NCBI GenBank assembly: GCA_028554795.2
Contig: CM068829.1
Location: forward strand, 134,535,079 to 134,599,078
From: Sinohyriopsis cumingii
Taxonomy: Eukaryota; Mollusca; Bivalvia; Unionida; Unionidae
DNA length: 64,000 nt
Reading direction: 5' to 3'
A model generated the notes under the pieces. The model worked only from the letters and a program-made list of their open reading frames with translations. It had not been told where the DNA came from and searched no databases. A program made the translations under genes and the position numbers. Below are positions 33,531 through 46,505 of the stretch, one piece after another (within the stretch, counting starts at the first letter, position 1; every line of letters begins with the position of its first letter).

Positions 33531-36218
33531 TAATTAATTTGTGTGGATTTGTTGTACCATTTAATTAAGTTATGTTGTGCACATCTGATCATATTAATAT
33601 TTGCATTTGAAAACTGCCAATGATGATACCAGTATACTAAATTGCTTTCATTGTTAGTCACATTAAATATCTGTACGATTGATTGAAAGCCAGGGAATAT
33701 ATGGACCGTATGAGCGTACTCGGTACACAAGTGAATAATATGAGTGTATTTGGTACATACATTACTATACGAGTGTAATTGGGGAATATATGGACTATGC
33801 GATTGTACTTGGTATAAATATTGTTCATTAGTTTTTAAATACAATGATTTTATATACATTCTAATGAATTTGAATAGAATTTAGCAGTCATATTCAGATT
33901 AAATGATTCAAGAGCAACTATTTTAATATTGGTTTAATAAGTGATCAATATATATGTATCATTTAGTATTATTCTACAGTGTTTATTACAATACGTTTAT
34001 ATTGTCAATATTACTATCATCCATTTTGCCCATTCCTTATGATTACGTATGATTCAAAAGCTTAAGTAAGTATTAAAAGGTCTGTCACTGAACAATTCTC
34101 AGAACAACGCCGAAATAAATACAGGTTCATAACTAGATTTGATTTTTCCCATTCATATTAGTTAATAGCAAATATGTGTTGAGATACATGAACACAATAC
34201 ATCTTGTAATGTGACAAAAAAATCGCAACTATTTTTAGGAATGTCTTGGATTTTATAGTCTTTCTAACTTCTACTAGAGAACGACACGTGAAGCAGTATG
34301 ATCTTTTTGGTACTATGTTCAGTTAACGCATTCAAAATTAAACAACTTGAAAAAAAAATCTGCATTATCACACCCAGTAACTGAATCAGTTTCAACGTCT
34401 TGCATTGTTTGACTTGCACAGATGATACCACCACTGTTTTCTATACTGTCAGCATAGTTAATAATATTTACTTGCCTCGAAAATAACGTTTCACACAAAA
34501 CATTTTTATATGTTCATTTTGAACAGGCTTTCAGTAAGACCTCCCACTAGCTAAAGTAAATGAGCTGATGAAAAAATCGGTTTGCCTTTTCTAATGCAGA
34601 GGACTGAATTCCTTCATTAGGCTCTATTCTTTAACAGCGATAGTTTTTTCAGTCTAAACAATGAAATGACAGAAGTCTTTCCCACAAACAAATAGCTGAC
34701 ACCGAGCTTGATAATAACAGTTACGTGTCCTTTTCAGTTGTATATTATGCAAGCATGAGTTCTGAGTCTGTAGCATCAACCAATTTCTCAACTCACACAG
34801 AATGGGCATTTATTATCGATGTATCCCTCGCCACACCAATCATATTTTACAAAAGAATAAGGTGAAGCACCCATGCAAGGAAAGTTGGATAGATGACAAA
34901 TCCACAATCAGTCATTTCAAAATTGTCATATAAATGGGACATTTCAGTAACATATCCCTGCAAAGCTACTTTCTTGTGGCCACACCCTCATTTGGTTGCA
35001 CTGATAGTGGACTAATTTACATGAGGACAGCAGATACTCATGATAAGTGAATGGGAAGGCTGCTGAGCTGATGTTTGGCATACAGGTTTCAGTTTTATGA
35101 CAGTTGTACAACCTACCCTGAACATACACCACTCTTTGCATGTAGTCTGAGCTTTTGTAACCACTTAAATATGAATAGATTCTTTAGAGACAGTAATATT
35201 TGCTGCAATCTGCTCAAAGTGTAATAACAATTCTTCTTTATCATGTCGAAACAGTCGTGGTCCTCAAGTATCGCTGGGTATTTTGTATTCTAAAGATGAA
35301 GGTACATAATCATCAGAATGGTTTGTTATTAAAAACAATTTGCTGACTTTGTACTTGACAGTGCGATCTCTTTAAAACATGTACATGTCTCATAAGATCT
35401 GGTATGAAGTGCTGCAGGCTATATTGTCTTTTCTAGAATTTGTTAGCAATTAAAGATCAGCTATTAAATCAAATTTTCATGTCACAGAGATAAAGAGAAG
35501 TTTAAAGGAAATAACCTTGACTAAAATTTATTCGAAAATGAACATTTTAAACAAAGAACTCCTGTATTCACGTATGGTATAAACGTAAGGAAAGATTATA
35601 CTGGTTCATACTATCATGTATTGCACTAAACACCACTAAGTAAGAAAAGAAGAAGTCTGCTGACTGAGGGAACAGCGCAAAGGAGAGACATGCCGTCTCT
35701 AATCGAACACCATTAGTTATTGGCAAATATAAAAAGCCTTAGTGCTTTCAGCAAACTAGAAAAAATCAATTTGCTTGTTACTTTAAATTATAACAGAAAA
35801 TATTGCATACATTCTAAAATAATCCCTGACAGAATTTTAAGTAAAATTCGCGAAATGAAAAATAAAATTTAAAAAATGATTATTTTCTGTACGTCATATT
35901 AGGACAGATTTGTCCTGAAAAAGTACATCACCTTTCCTCCCTCCACATATTACGTCGCATATGCATGTGCCAGAACAAAATGGCGCAATCCGTGTTTAAA
36001 AGGATCGCTACTGTAAGTTAATGATACAAATACCCTCACAAAAATCTGATCGTATTTCTGTTACATAAGTGGATATGGTGCAATTGATTGGCTGTTCTTA
36101 ACATCAAATAAAACCTCAACCATGTTAGAAGTGCTTCCATTTTGTTAGATTTAGTACCGACTGCAATGAGGATGACATGATATTGTTATCGGATTAGATT
36201 CTGAAAGCTAAGGATGAT
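33531..36218. other. No gene recognised
   Basis: AT-rich. The minus-strand frames at 33859-33530 and 35141-34944 match no family I know, and the first has a tandem GTGTAxTTGG-like period (about 33710-33820) that explains its regular look. Confidence 0.45.
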
Positions 36219-36611
36219 GTGGATGATGCTGATGGCATATCGTTGTCAGAGTTAGCGTGGAGAATAAAATCAAGGTTCGACGTTTGTAATCTCGAAGATA
36301 TTGACGCAAGAAGACCTATAGGACATACAATAGGATGCTACGTGTTTTACTCTTATTGTAAAGTCAATGTTGAAAGTGCATCTATACCTAACCTTTTCCG
36401 AAATCTGAAAATAGAACTCTCTAAAAAGCGTATATTACTGTCGGTCCTTTGTGTTCAGATTTTAGAAGTTTCTCTGTACATACATATACGCTTATATGTA
36501 ACAAAGGGGCATCAAATAATGATTTATGTTCCTACCAAGGTTAATCTACTAAATATAGCAAATTTATACGAACATAAACTATATTCTGAAACAAGATATA
36601 AGTATACTTGA
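36219..36611 (+). CDS. Unrecognised 130-codon open frame
   Basis: The frame begins MDDADGISLSELAWRIKSRF, an acidic then amphipathic segment with good codon-like composition, and becomes hydrophobic and less convincing after about residue 65, ending at an (AT)n tract. The first part could be an exon or a transposon remnant. I cannot name a family. A start at this ATG is arbitrary. Confidence 0.2.
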   Translation: MDDADGISLSELAWRIKSRFDVCNLEDIDARRPIGHTIGCYVFYSYCKVNVESASIPNLFRNLKIELSKKRILLSVLCVQILEVSLYIHIRLYVTKGHQIMIYVPTKVNLLNIANLYEHKLYSETRYKYT

Positions 36612-36620
36612 TTTTGTTTA

Positions 36621-36623
<3 letters not shown>

Positions 36624-36681
<58 letters not shown>
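36624..36681. repeat. (AT)n microsatellite
   Basis: An uninterrupted AT run of about 29 units. Confidence 0.95.
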
Positions 36682-36683
<2 letters not shown>

Positions 36684-37143
36684 TTATATATAAAGCATCA
36701 TATATAATTTATATTACAGATATGGTATACAGATCTTATGAAAATGTTATGATAAATTAGTGTGATCATACATACATATTTCCTATGTTGACAAAATATT
36801 TTACAGAAACTCGCCAAAAAGTCAGAACATCTTTCCTGTGTGTACATATAATAACAAAGGTTCTTTGCGCTTCTACCTAAAACTAGTTTTTCCCCAGAAA
36901 ACAATAAAAAAGATACGGATAAACCCATAGACGCATAAGGAGGGACAGATGTATATCAACAAATATTTACATTTTGGAGCAAGAAAGAAACACTCTCAAT
37001 GAAACAAAAGTTATACCCCCAAGTGACTAGAATTACTTACTTATCTGGATAGCGATATGTTCGCCTTGATTAAAGCAAATCAGATTTGATGCAATATATC
37101 AGGACAATCGAATTATGCTGCTTGCAGTAAACCACCCAGCTAC

Positions 37144-37221
37144 CTTATTGAGAGGAGTTTCTGCTTTAAATTGTGTTCATTATTGTTTGCTTTTAGCTTC
37201 ACGTTCGGGACATAATTACCA
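37144..37221 (-). pseudogene. Coiled-coil gene copy 2, exon b with lost acceptor
   Basis: Homologous to 29204-29127: same 78-bp length, same phase, and encodes GNYVPNVKLKANNNEHNLKQ then KLLSI. Joined to the exon at 38588-38526 it gives S-GNYVPNV. The donor AAG|GTAGCT is good, but the acceptor position reads TTCTTG instead of AG, so this exon cannot be spliced in normally and the copy is probably dead here. A plus-strand frame at 37115-37327 overlaps it and continues into a GTAT-type simple repeat; I regard it as chance. Confidence 0.45.
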
Positions 37222-37239
37222 CAAGAAAAAGCAATCATA

Positions 37240-37310
37240 TGAATGTATGTATGTATGTACGTACGTACGTATGTATTTATCTATGTATGTAATTATCGAT
37301 GCATGTATAT
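37240..37310. repeat. (TATG)n/(TACG)n simple repeat
   Basis: Imperfect four-base repeat of GTAT and GTAC units. Confidence 0.8.
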
Positions 37311-37376
37311 TATGTATTATGACTTAAAGGGCCGTTCTCGCTATATTGTCTATATCGCAGGATAAAATCAAAAGCT

Positions 37377-37380
<4 letters not shown>

Positions 37381-37460
<80 letters not shown>
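37381..37460. repeat. (AT)40 microsatellite
   Basis: An 80-bp uninterrupted AT run, self-complementary and prone to cruciform formation. Confidence 0.95.
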
Positions 37461-37464
<4 letters not shown>

Positions 37465-37500
37465 GTTAAAGCTACGTTAAAAATCAAGATCACATCACAT

Positions 37501-37581
<81 letters not shown>

Positions 37582-37616
37582 TTTTATATTTATATATATA
37601 TATATGTGTGTGTGTG

Positions 37617-38054
<438 letters not shown>

Positions 38055-38525
38055 TAGATATATCAAGTGCAACACATAAGTAGGAAATCATATACACATT
38101 CCAAACAAACGTAAACATGAAGTTCTACTAGACACAACCATCAAAGATAAAAAATAAATAATAACGCTCAAAGTATTACCAATATTCATAATATTGTTAA
38201 TAATAGTGTAACTTCATGAGAACGAGGCTAAAGAAACTGACAGGAAAGTAACTGACCGCACAGTGAGTTATGCAAAACAGATTTGGACTAAAGTTGTTCG
38301 TTTTAAAAGAAATTCGCTTTACGTTCGTATATGTATTATTCATAATATCTTTTATTGTTGTGTTCCTTGACGTTCATATGTGATTTCACAAATGAAGAAC
38401 ATTTCGATTTTGTTTTGATCTTGATTATAATGTGTTCTTTGGGATAGCCCATTCTTACACTGCTGAGTGAACATTCTCGGCAACGTTATAAAATGAATGA
38501 AAATAACTCTAATGATGTTTTTTAC

Positions 38526-38588
38526 CTTTTCAAATCTTCAACTGTTGCCTCCAAGGCCGCAATCCTCGTGTCCATGTTCTCTTTCTTA
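38526..38588 (-). CDS. Coiled-coil gene copy 2, exon a
   Basis: A 63-bp exon with acceptor ATGTCCTTCAG and donor AAAAG|GTAAAA. It encodes KKENMDTRIAALEATVEDLK, a clean amphipathic coiled-coil segment, with one base in and two out, the same phase as 29362-29285. It is 15 bp shorter than its homologue, a whole number of codons. Shared intron sequence on its acceptor side supports common descent. Function unknown; the copy may be a pseudogene because exon b has a dead acceptor. Confidence 0.5.
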
Positions 38589-41500
38589 CTGAAGGACATG
38601 AAAGTAATATCTTTATTTTATAATACGAAACAACTAGTAGCACTTCAAGTAGTGAAAACATAAATTATTCCGTCTTTATGAAAAACACGTGGATTAACAA
38701 ATATCAATTATCAGACAATGATTTTGTTTTCTGATTTATATATAAACTGCACAGCTTGCGTTTAAGTCTATCAATGATACATTTCTTCTTAGTTTCTTTT
38801 TAGAGTAGATCTATTTTTGTGGAGCATTTTAGGATTAAAAAAAATCGATTTAAAGATTTCTTTAACCAAAGATCTGAATATCATGTGCTCATATTTTAAA
38901 GCCATGCTTGGTAAACCATTTTGTAGGAAATTAAAACATCGCTAAAATAATGTGCAATGCAACGGCTACAGTTATATGGGTATTCCATTCGGTTCCATGC
39001 AACTACAACTTTGGCCTCAGTGTAAATGGATTGTATCAAATTGTCAGTAGGCAACGCAATGGGTTTCACCAAAATAGTTTTATTGTGTCAAATGAATTCT
39101 GTACACTATATCTTCTCCAACAATTTCCAAAGTGATTATATAGATATATAAGTGATTGTCCATCCGCTGAATATATAATATTCTAAAACATATTCTTGTG
39201 ATGAAAATATATATGTACTGACTACCAACACCAATATAAAATTAATGGCAGGAAGGAATTACAGCGCATATAAGATACGTTGTGAAAAGTAGTAATGGTT
39301 TAGCAGAGACAAATACGACATCAGCTTCCAACATGTATAACTTCCAATATTTATAATAATCGGTCATGGGAAGAAATCGAGAGAAAATTTGATCTTACTG
39401 TGTTACAACTTAGACACCTTTGCTTCATTATAATGAGATTAAATTTGTACGCTCCGTTAAATTCATTTATTAATAACGGTCTAACTAAAATGACAATACA
39501 AATGAACGTTTTAGAAACATTATCTAAATAGCGAGATGCACATGGAAACCATGGTGGCAATCACAGACGATGATAGCAAAATATTTTTTAACAAAAGAAA
39601 TGTTCTTTTCCCACTACGCAGGTGTGGTATACTAAGGGCATATTTATGAAAATTGAATCCAAAGCATAAAAATATTAGTGGTTCATTTACATCATCAGCA
39701 TAACAGAAATAACACATTCTATAAAACAAAAAAAAAAAAAAAAATTATATGAAGAAGAAGAAAGAAAAATTATTTCAACAAGCCATGAAGGAGATACACA
39801 AAGACTTATAAAAGTGCAAAATCATTATTTTCAAACAATGTGCTAGGAAATGTACAAGAGAACAACATAAAAATAGATAGCGAGTTCTACATATATCCGA
39901 GAACATCATGGTAGGTAGGCTGACTACTTAGATAATGCTCTACCAAGGAATTGAAGTACATATACATGAGACGACGTCAGACAATTTCAACAAATATAGT
40001 CTCGTGTCAGTGCCAGATGAGATAGTCTCGCAAGTTACATGTTTGTACTTCGCATGTGATTGGTCTTTTTAAAGAGTCTTTATAGGGAAGACTAATTATC
40101 CTAAATGGTAACCAAAATAATGCATGCACAGTAGAGAATTGGAGTTATTATATTTTGATTCCAGTTGGACATTTCTCTAAAAGCAATTTCCACTGTTCTG
40201 GGGCTAAATATTAATTGTATTGTTGAATGAAAGGACGTTAATATATGTGTATAGTCCACATGTGATTTGTCATCAGTGTATAGGATACTTAGTTGTGTTT
40301 TTATGTGGTTTCTTCGTCTACAGTCGTAAAGTCATTCATTCATTCATTTCTATATGTGTTCATTCAGAGTAGAAATCTATATTTAGTTGAAGGAAAGCAA
40401 GCATTTGCTGAATATCTATTTACCCCTGCTAAAATTGTGCATCACTCTACCGCTTAGTGTCAAGAAGAATGGTCTGTTAGATAATGAAAATAACACATTT
40501 TCATATTGCCACAGGTATGTCATCTTGTTTAAATTTTATTGATATTTTAAAATGGAAAGAAATGATTTGTGAAACAGCTTAATGACATAAAACTTTCTTC
40601 GAAATATGTTGGGTTTTAAATATTCAGCATATAAATAAGAGTCGCCTCTCCTTAAATCAATCAGTCAGGTCTCTCGTAATACCGATTTTTTCGGGAGTGC
40701 TTCAAAGGTAGTAGTATGATACATTCGACAAATTCGATAGTGACTGATCTAATAACAACAACATTCGCATGTGGCGTACACAGTGAATCGAGAACCAATA
40801 AAGAGAGGCATGTCAGCTTTGATTTTAGCGGATCGGAGTTTAAAATAAAGCCTTGGTTTGCCATCTTCGTTGTTCTTATTCATTTATTTTAGGAAAACTG
40901 ACGAGTTTCAGTACATTATTGCTTCGCAATGTGTGATGATTGGGTTAATTATTAGAATTAAAAAAAATCAAGTATAGTATTTGCGCGTTTAAGAACATTT
41001 CAGTTGACTATAAAAGTAGGGAATTAAAAAAATAAAGGCCCTCGAGCCTAGCCCAGGCAGGTGATAGTTTAATCGCTCGATGGTGAACCCACTTGGATAT
41101 AGCAATATCATCTTTGCGTGACTCACAATATTAGCCAATTGATACAAACATCGTACTTTTATATATGACGACAAGAAAACGATAAACAATTTGACCTTAA
41201 AGTGCAACAATTAATTCAATCAGTCTTGAAAGTAGTGCGATAAATAAAACAAAACTGCATTGTGTCGTGGCGTAAATCATTAAAAGTGCTGTTAATGAAA
41301 TGCGATATTAAAGGTGTGTTTATAATCATTTTAAGACTAATGTCATTAATTACTAAATAAACATGAAGCATGCGGCATGTAACTGAAATTAATACTCCCT
41401 TTCACAAGTGCAGATATAATTAGGGCACAATTTGCCCTGTCTATGTTTAATGGATACCACATCCACTCAACTCTTTTTAAACAAGCAATAACAGGTCAAA

Positions 41501-42239
41501 TTCTCAACAGACGACGTTTTAAATATAAAAGCATTTCCTCTCCTGCTCCGAATGAAACCTTGACAAGATTTTTCTTCAACTGTTCATAGAGAGTCGAAAA
41601 GAGGTGAGAAAATTCATTTCTTGAAAATTTAAAATACTGAGCGGATTACGAAGTCATCAGTAATTTATTAATTGTGAATTTCAAAAGGGTGTCGAATTTA
41701 GTTGTAATAACACAGACGGAAATTTTAATTAATCGAGTGGTTCCTAGGGTCTGTTCATGCTGAAGTGCCTTGAGTTCGGCGGATGGAGCAGTTGCAGTGT
41801 AGTTTTAACTGCCGATAGATTTTAATGAATTTTATTAAATCTCAAAATGGAATTATTACAAAAGATAGATTTTATTTAACGCTTTTCACAACCAGCACAA
41901 TGGTGATGCTTGTCGTGGTGTTGTGAACAAAGACGAGTATAACTGTATTATTATACTTACTTACATTTATAAGTGCGCACATATATGACCGCTATCGCTT
42001 AACCGGCTTGAAACAGCTGTTCCGTTTTTCAGTGCCGTTTTCATTATATTTCTGCTTGTTGCCTGTTTTCATCTACGTTATTGTGTTCATTATGTATTGG
42101 ATGTTAAATTTGTTTGTGTTTCTTCATCTCCTTGTTTTGGAAATGAGAACTATTAGACTTTTTCTCAGCTGTCTTGCTCAATAGTTTTTGAACAAACCGC
42201 CATCACATGATACTAGCCAGTCAACCCGTTTACGCTACG
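38589..42239. other. No gene recognised
   Basis: AT-rich sequence with an A run at 39729-39744 and a CATT repeat near 40333-40348. Short frames (for example minus-strand 40864-40661 and 41210-40989, plus-strand 38950-39135) match nothing recognisable. The upstream microexon of coiled-coil copy 2 was looked for and not found. Confidence 0.45.
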
Positions 42240-43340
42240 ATGGACCCTGATTAATTGCTTTAAATGATCGTTCCATGGTTCTCCACACTACATTGTGCTC
42301 TAGACTAAACGAACTGGGACTACATTCATCATTACCTAAATGTAAACAGAAGCGAAAAAAGAAACGTTTCAAAGCTGGCCGGTGTAGAACAGGAACAAGA
42401 ATTCCAGTTATCTCCCTTATTTCGACTCAACAATTTAAATAAAGTGCGACCGTTAATTTAGATAACCCAATTCATATCCCTATTAATTTGTCAACCTTTG
42501 TGTCAACTTTCCAAGAGATACCTCTGCGTATTGCATTATTCAATGCCCATTCAATAGGACCATCGTAAAAACGCACATAAATAGTTAATTGTATCAACGA
42601 CCAGAATATTGACGTGTTTTGCCTGACAGAAACATAGCTAAAAACATCAGGCGATGAGCTCAAGTGTGTGGATCTAACACCCACTCGTTACTCCTTCAAG
42701 ACGTTCCCCCGTAATTATCGCGGAGGTGGAATTGCTGTCATCACAAAGACCTCCATGATAAAACGTCTTAGCCACACCACAACATTCTATTTCTCCCCCA
42801 CATCGTTTGAACTAGTCCAAACCACACTCACACTGGAGAGAAGGTCAGTCCATTTTTTATGCCTATACCGCCCTTTTCCTAGTAGAAAAAACAAGCTGGC
42901 TGACTCTCTCTTTTTGGAGCAGTTTCCGAATCTCCTAGACTATGGAAATTCGATAGGTGGCAACCTGAGCATTCTTGGAGATTTCATCTTTCACTTTGAC
43001 TGTCTCGGAAAAGCAAATACATCAAAGCTCATAGATGCCATTAATGTTTTCAACCTCAAAGAGTCAGTTAACTAACCCACCCATAAACATCGTCACATTT
43101 TCGACTGGATTCTTCATAGACCTGATGATAACATTCTACTGTCCTCCCTGGTATCCAATGGCCTTGCATCAGATCACCTCTGCATTATATGCCATCTTGA
43201 CGTATCAGTCCCTAACCCTCCACCTTTATCTGCTACTAAGAGAAATCTCCGTATGATAAACATAACCAAACTAAAGAACGACATACAAGCTAACCGAACA
43301 ACTTGCTTACCTCCTACCGCAGAACAATTGTGCTACTTAA
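42240..43340 (+). mobile_element. CR1-like LINE, 5' half (endonuclease) only (copy C)
   Basis: Plus strand. An N-terminal part is readable near 42250-42420 (LIALNDRSMVLHTTLCSRLN, then a basic KQKRKKKRFK). An AP-endonuclease domain follows: LRIALFNAHSIG at about 42522, NIDVFCLTET, RGGGIAVITK, LYRPFPSRKNK, LSILGDFIFHFDC, then after a stop HIFDWILHRPDDNILLSS and NGLASDHLCI. The catalytic GDFNxH-like element reads GDFIFH and the SDH motif reads ASDH. Stops and one frame change are present, and the sequence loses similarity near 43340 before any reverse transcriptase. Keeping the 5' half while losing the 3' half is unlike normal LINE truncation, so a later deletion or rearrangement is likely. It may belong to the family of copies A and B, but the domains do not overlap. 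Confidence 0.85.
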
Positions 43341-46300
43341 AATAAAACTCTTTGTTCAACGAATCGATTACTTTCACGACAGAAAAGCTGGATATTGGAA
43401 CTTTACCCAATATCAAAATATGCATGCTACATAATCACTTCTTACAGTGTTAACATACAGTCCTTTGAACATAATTTGTTTTGTGGAGAATTAGGTACAA
43501 GTTAAGCTTTTGACAAATATGTAACCATTACCAATTAAATGATGAAATCCTTCTCTAACACGAATTCTAAATATTCTCATTATGTTCCAGGTTATGCATC
43601 TGGAGGATATTAAATAGAATAGCGTCTCAAAACATGCCAAACGTAAGAAAATATAAACATACCTTTCATTTTGCTCGCTGGGGATTAGTTGATGTAATAT
43701 GGAATAGTTGTTCTAAATGAATTTCATTAAAGGTGTTTATTAATGTGTTGGTTTAGACCTGTTGTGCTAGTGTTATGTCTATTGTTCCCATAAAGATCAG
43801 AGACTGATTCAATCCTTTATAAGTGTAAACAATATGTTCGATAGGCCGTTTGTGTTGCAATAATATTACAGACTCGCGTGCAGTTGCTAACGAGTCTGGA
43901 AAGTTAAAAAATTTGTTTTCTGGAGTTAAGGAAAATTACGAGAATTGTTTTGTAATGCTTTCCATTCCTCAAAAGGGTTTAACTGTTATATGGAACTTAA
44001 GATACCTGACCTCAAAGTTCATAACCTTTCGAAGATCTGTTTATATCGCACATTTCCCTATGTATATCAAAGAGTACATAACATGATGACTTTTATATAA
44101 ATTCAGGAGCAATACTAGTACCTGATAAAAACTGTGCGTATTGAAGATACTATATCGCAAAAAAGCATGGTTATTTTAATTCAGATGAAAAAATAGGTGA
44201 GATAAATAATCTATGTCAGCGATAGTATCAAATTACACTTTGACTGGCATTTCCTTTTCTCTTTGCAAACCACAACATAGATTATATTAATCTTTCTGTA
44301 AAGTATAGTAATGTGGTAATGAAGTGCTGAAAATTTTGATTTCATTGAAAATTAAAAAAATTACAGTTAACAACAATACAAATCCTACTTTACGAAAACT
44401 CGTAGAAAATTGTATTAGACCCCTTTAAATAATTATTGGTGAGCACGTTCCAATTCATCACCTGGCATTATACACCTGTAAATGGCAATTTGACCATGTG
44501 GCTATACCTAATTTATCTAAATATATGATATCGATCATTCTGTATATGGTGATTATACAGACGGTAGATTATATCAAATTGTTTGGGATATCATGCCACA
44601 CAGATACTTCAAAATAATATATCCCGTTATTTTCTGTTTTAACAACTTTACACTAAATAAAGTTCTTCTCCAGTTCATGTTCCACAGTTAATACAAATTT
44701 CAAGCCTTGCCGCATTTTGCCTCTACTATAAACCACAGCAGACTTGTGTATTTTCTTCACCTGAACATTATTAGCATGCCCATTTAAAGTCATGCCTAAA
44801 ACTGTAATCACAATTTATCTAGTAGCAAAGGAGCACTATCAAGATTATATAATCATGTGTAAATTATTATCAAAATATATTACGGAAAAACTTCTCTAAC
44901 ATGGAAACAAACTCGGTCAACCAGGAACCCAATGTCCTTCGGCTTTATTTTCACAAACTCCGCAGCCTCATTGTTTTATAACTTAGTCTTTTATTCCATT
45001 ATATGCTATTTATAATGTGACTTTATATTTTGGACTTGACCTTGTCCAAAATCAAGTTAAGTTTCTGCCTGTTTTGAAACATTAATTTTGGTTTCATAAA
45101 CAATATCTTTATGTCTCAATCTGCGTCTAGAACCTTGGAAATTTCACATTGATTGCCAGGTCTACTTATTGTATCATACATTTTATATTAGAATTCTATA
45201 AATGACTTCTAACTAAAGCTAAGATTTTATTTTGCAAATATGTGGAACCTTCCAGAATGAAATTTTCCATTAGGTAATAGTTTTCGTTTTAGAAAATGTT
45301 AATTCTGACCGGAGGACAGGTACAGGACTATATACTCTTGTTAATGGACAAATTATTCATTTGTGCTTTAAGATCATGAGGCAGAATAAAATGTATTTTT
45401 GTTACATACAGTATTTCTTTTGATCTGGAATGTTATTTATTCAAGTTATTTATTCACTGGAAATACATAGTGCCCTTGTTAAATAACACTCTTAGAAATA
45501 CAGATTTGAATTTATAGTGAAATTTCAAAAGGACATATTCTTGGATTATATTATTGTGATCTAACAACAGACTGTCGGCACATCATCACTACATGGGCCA
45601 CCACAGCTGCATAAACCCTTCCAGAGTTGCATTAAAGTTTAATTAGAACTTGCATCATCATGACTTGTGTCTGTAATTATAGGATTACTTTGGATTTAAT
45701 TCGCAATACCGTAATTTTTTTTTACTAGTTCGCTTTACATTCTAGGAAATAACATATCTGTTTAATTTTACGATGCGGGTCGATTCTCACTCATTTCTAT
45801 CGATTGTTTTAAGACCATATAATTTTAATACACACCAGCATATTGTAGAGATGAATTTCGATGATTGCGATAATCTGTAATGAAACCTTCGCTTTCTCCT
45901 CTCTTGCGAGAGAAATCACATACTTTCACGGAACTGTTTAATGATATTAATCAAATAGGCGAAAATGTTCCAAACAAGCCTTTCAGCATAGCGTAACCAC
46001 CGCCGCATAAAGCAACGTATGTAAGCTTTGAGAAGAGGCTAATACGTTTTGAGTTTACGAGTCTAAACTTGCAAATCTCTTGTTTGTGAAAGAATCTTGG
46101 TCGTACAGCTGCGAAATTCTACACTGCCTGCATATTAGAGTCACTCATGTGCATGATATCGAAAGGAATCGTCCACAGCGATCATTAATTGAGAACATAT
46201 ACTGCTGGACGTCAGATATGAGTAAAACTTGTACGTATATCTTTAGCTTTGTGCTCTTTAAAATAGTTAAATTCGGATATCCTCATTTACCCAGGCTCTT

Positions 46301-46440
46301 TATCTTCTTCTAGCGTATTTAATTTTATCTAGCTTATCTAATTTTAAATCCTCAATAAATCATTTCTCGTTCACTGGGGTACTTTTAATCTGTCCAGTTG
46401 ATTTATACGTCTGTCCTCATTGCCCAAGACACTTTACATT
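43341..46440. other. No gene recognised
   Basis: Long AT-rich stretch. The frames at 43850-44086 and 46080-46313 are short and unrecognised. Nothing else was seen. Confidence 0.45.
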
Positions 46441-46505
46441 CTCTCATAGAGAGGGAGAGGGAGAGATAGAGACAGACAGATAGACAGACAGACAGACATA
46501 CAGAG
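46441..46505. repeat. (GA)n/(GACA)n simple repeat
   Basis: A GAGAGGGA-type purine tract passes into GACAGACAGATA units. Confidence 0.85.

Noticed and set aside
37115-37327. Plus-strand 70-codon frame opposite the coiled-coil exon
   Set aside because: The homologous region at 29.1 kb is also readable on this strand but broken by stops, while the minus-strand reading has matching exon length, phase and splice sites in both copies.
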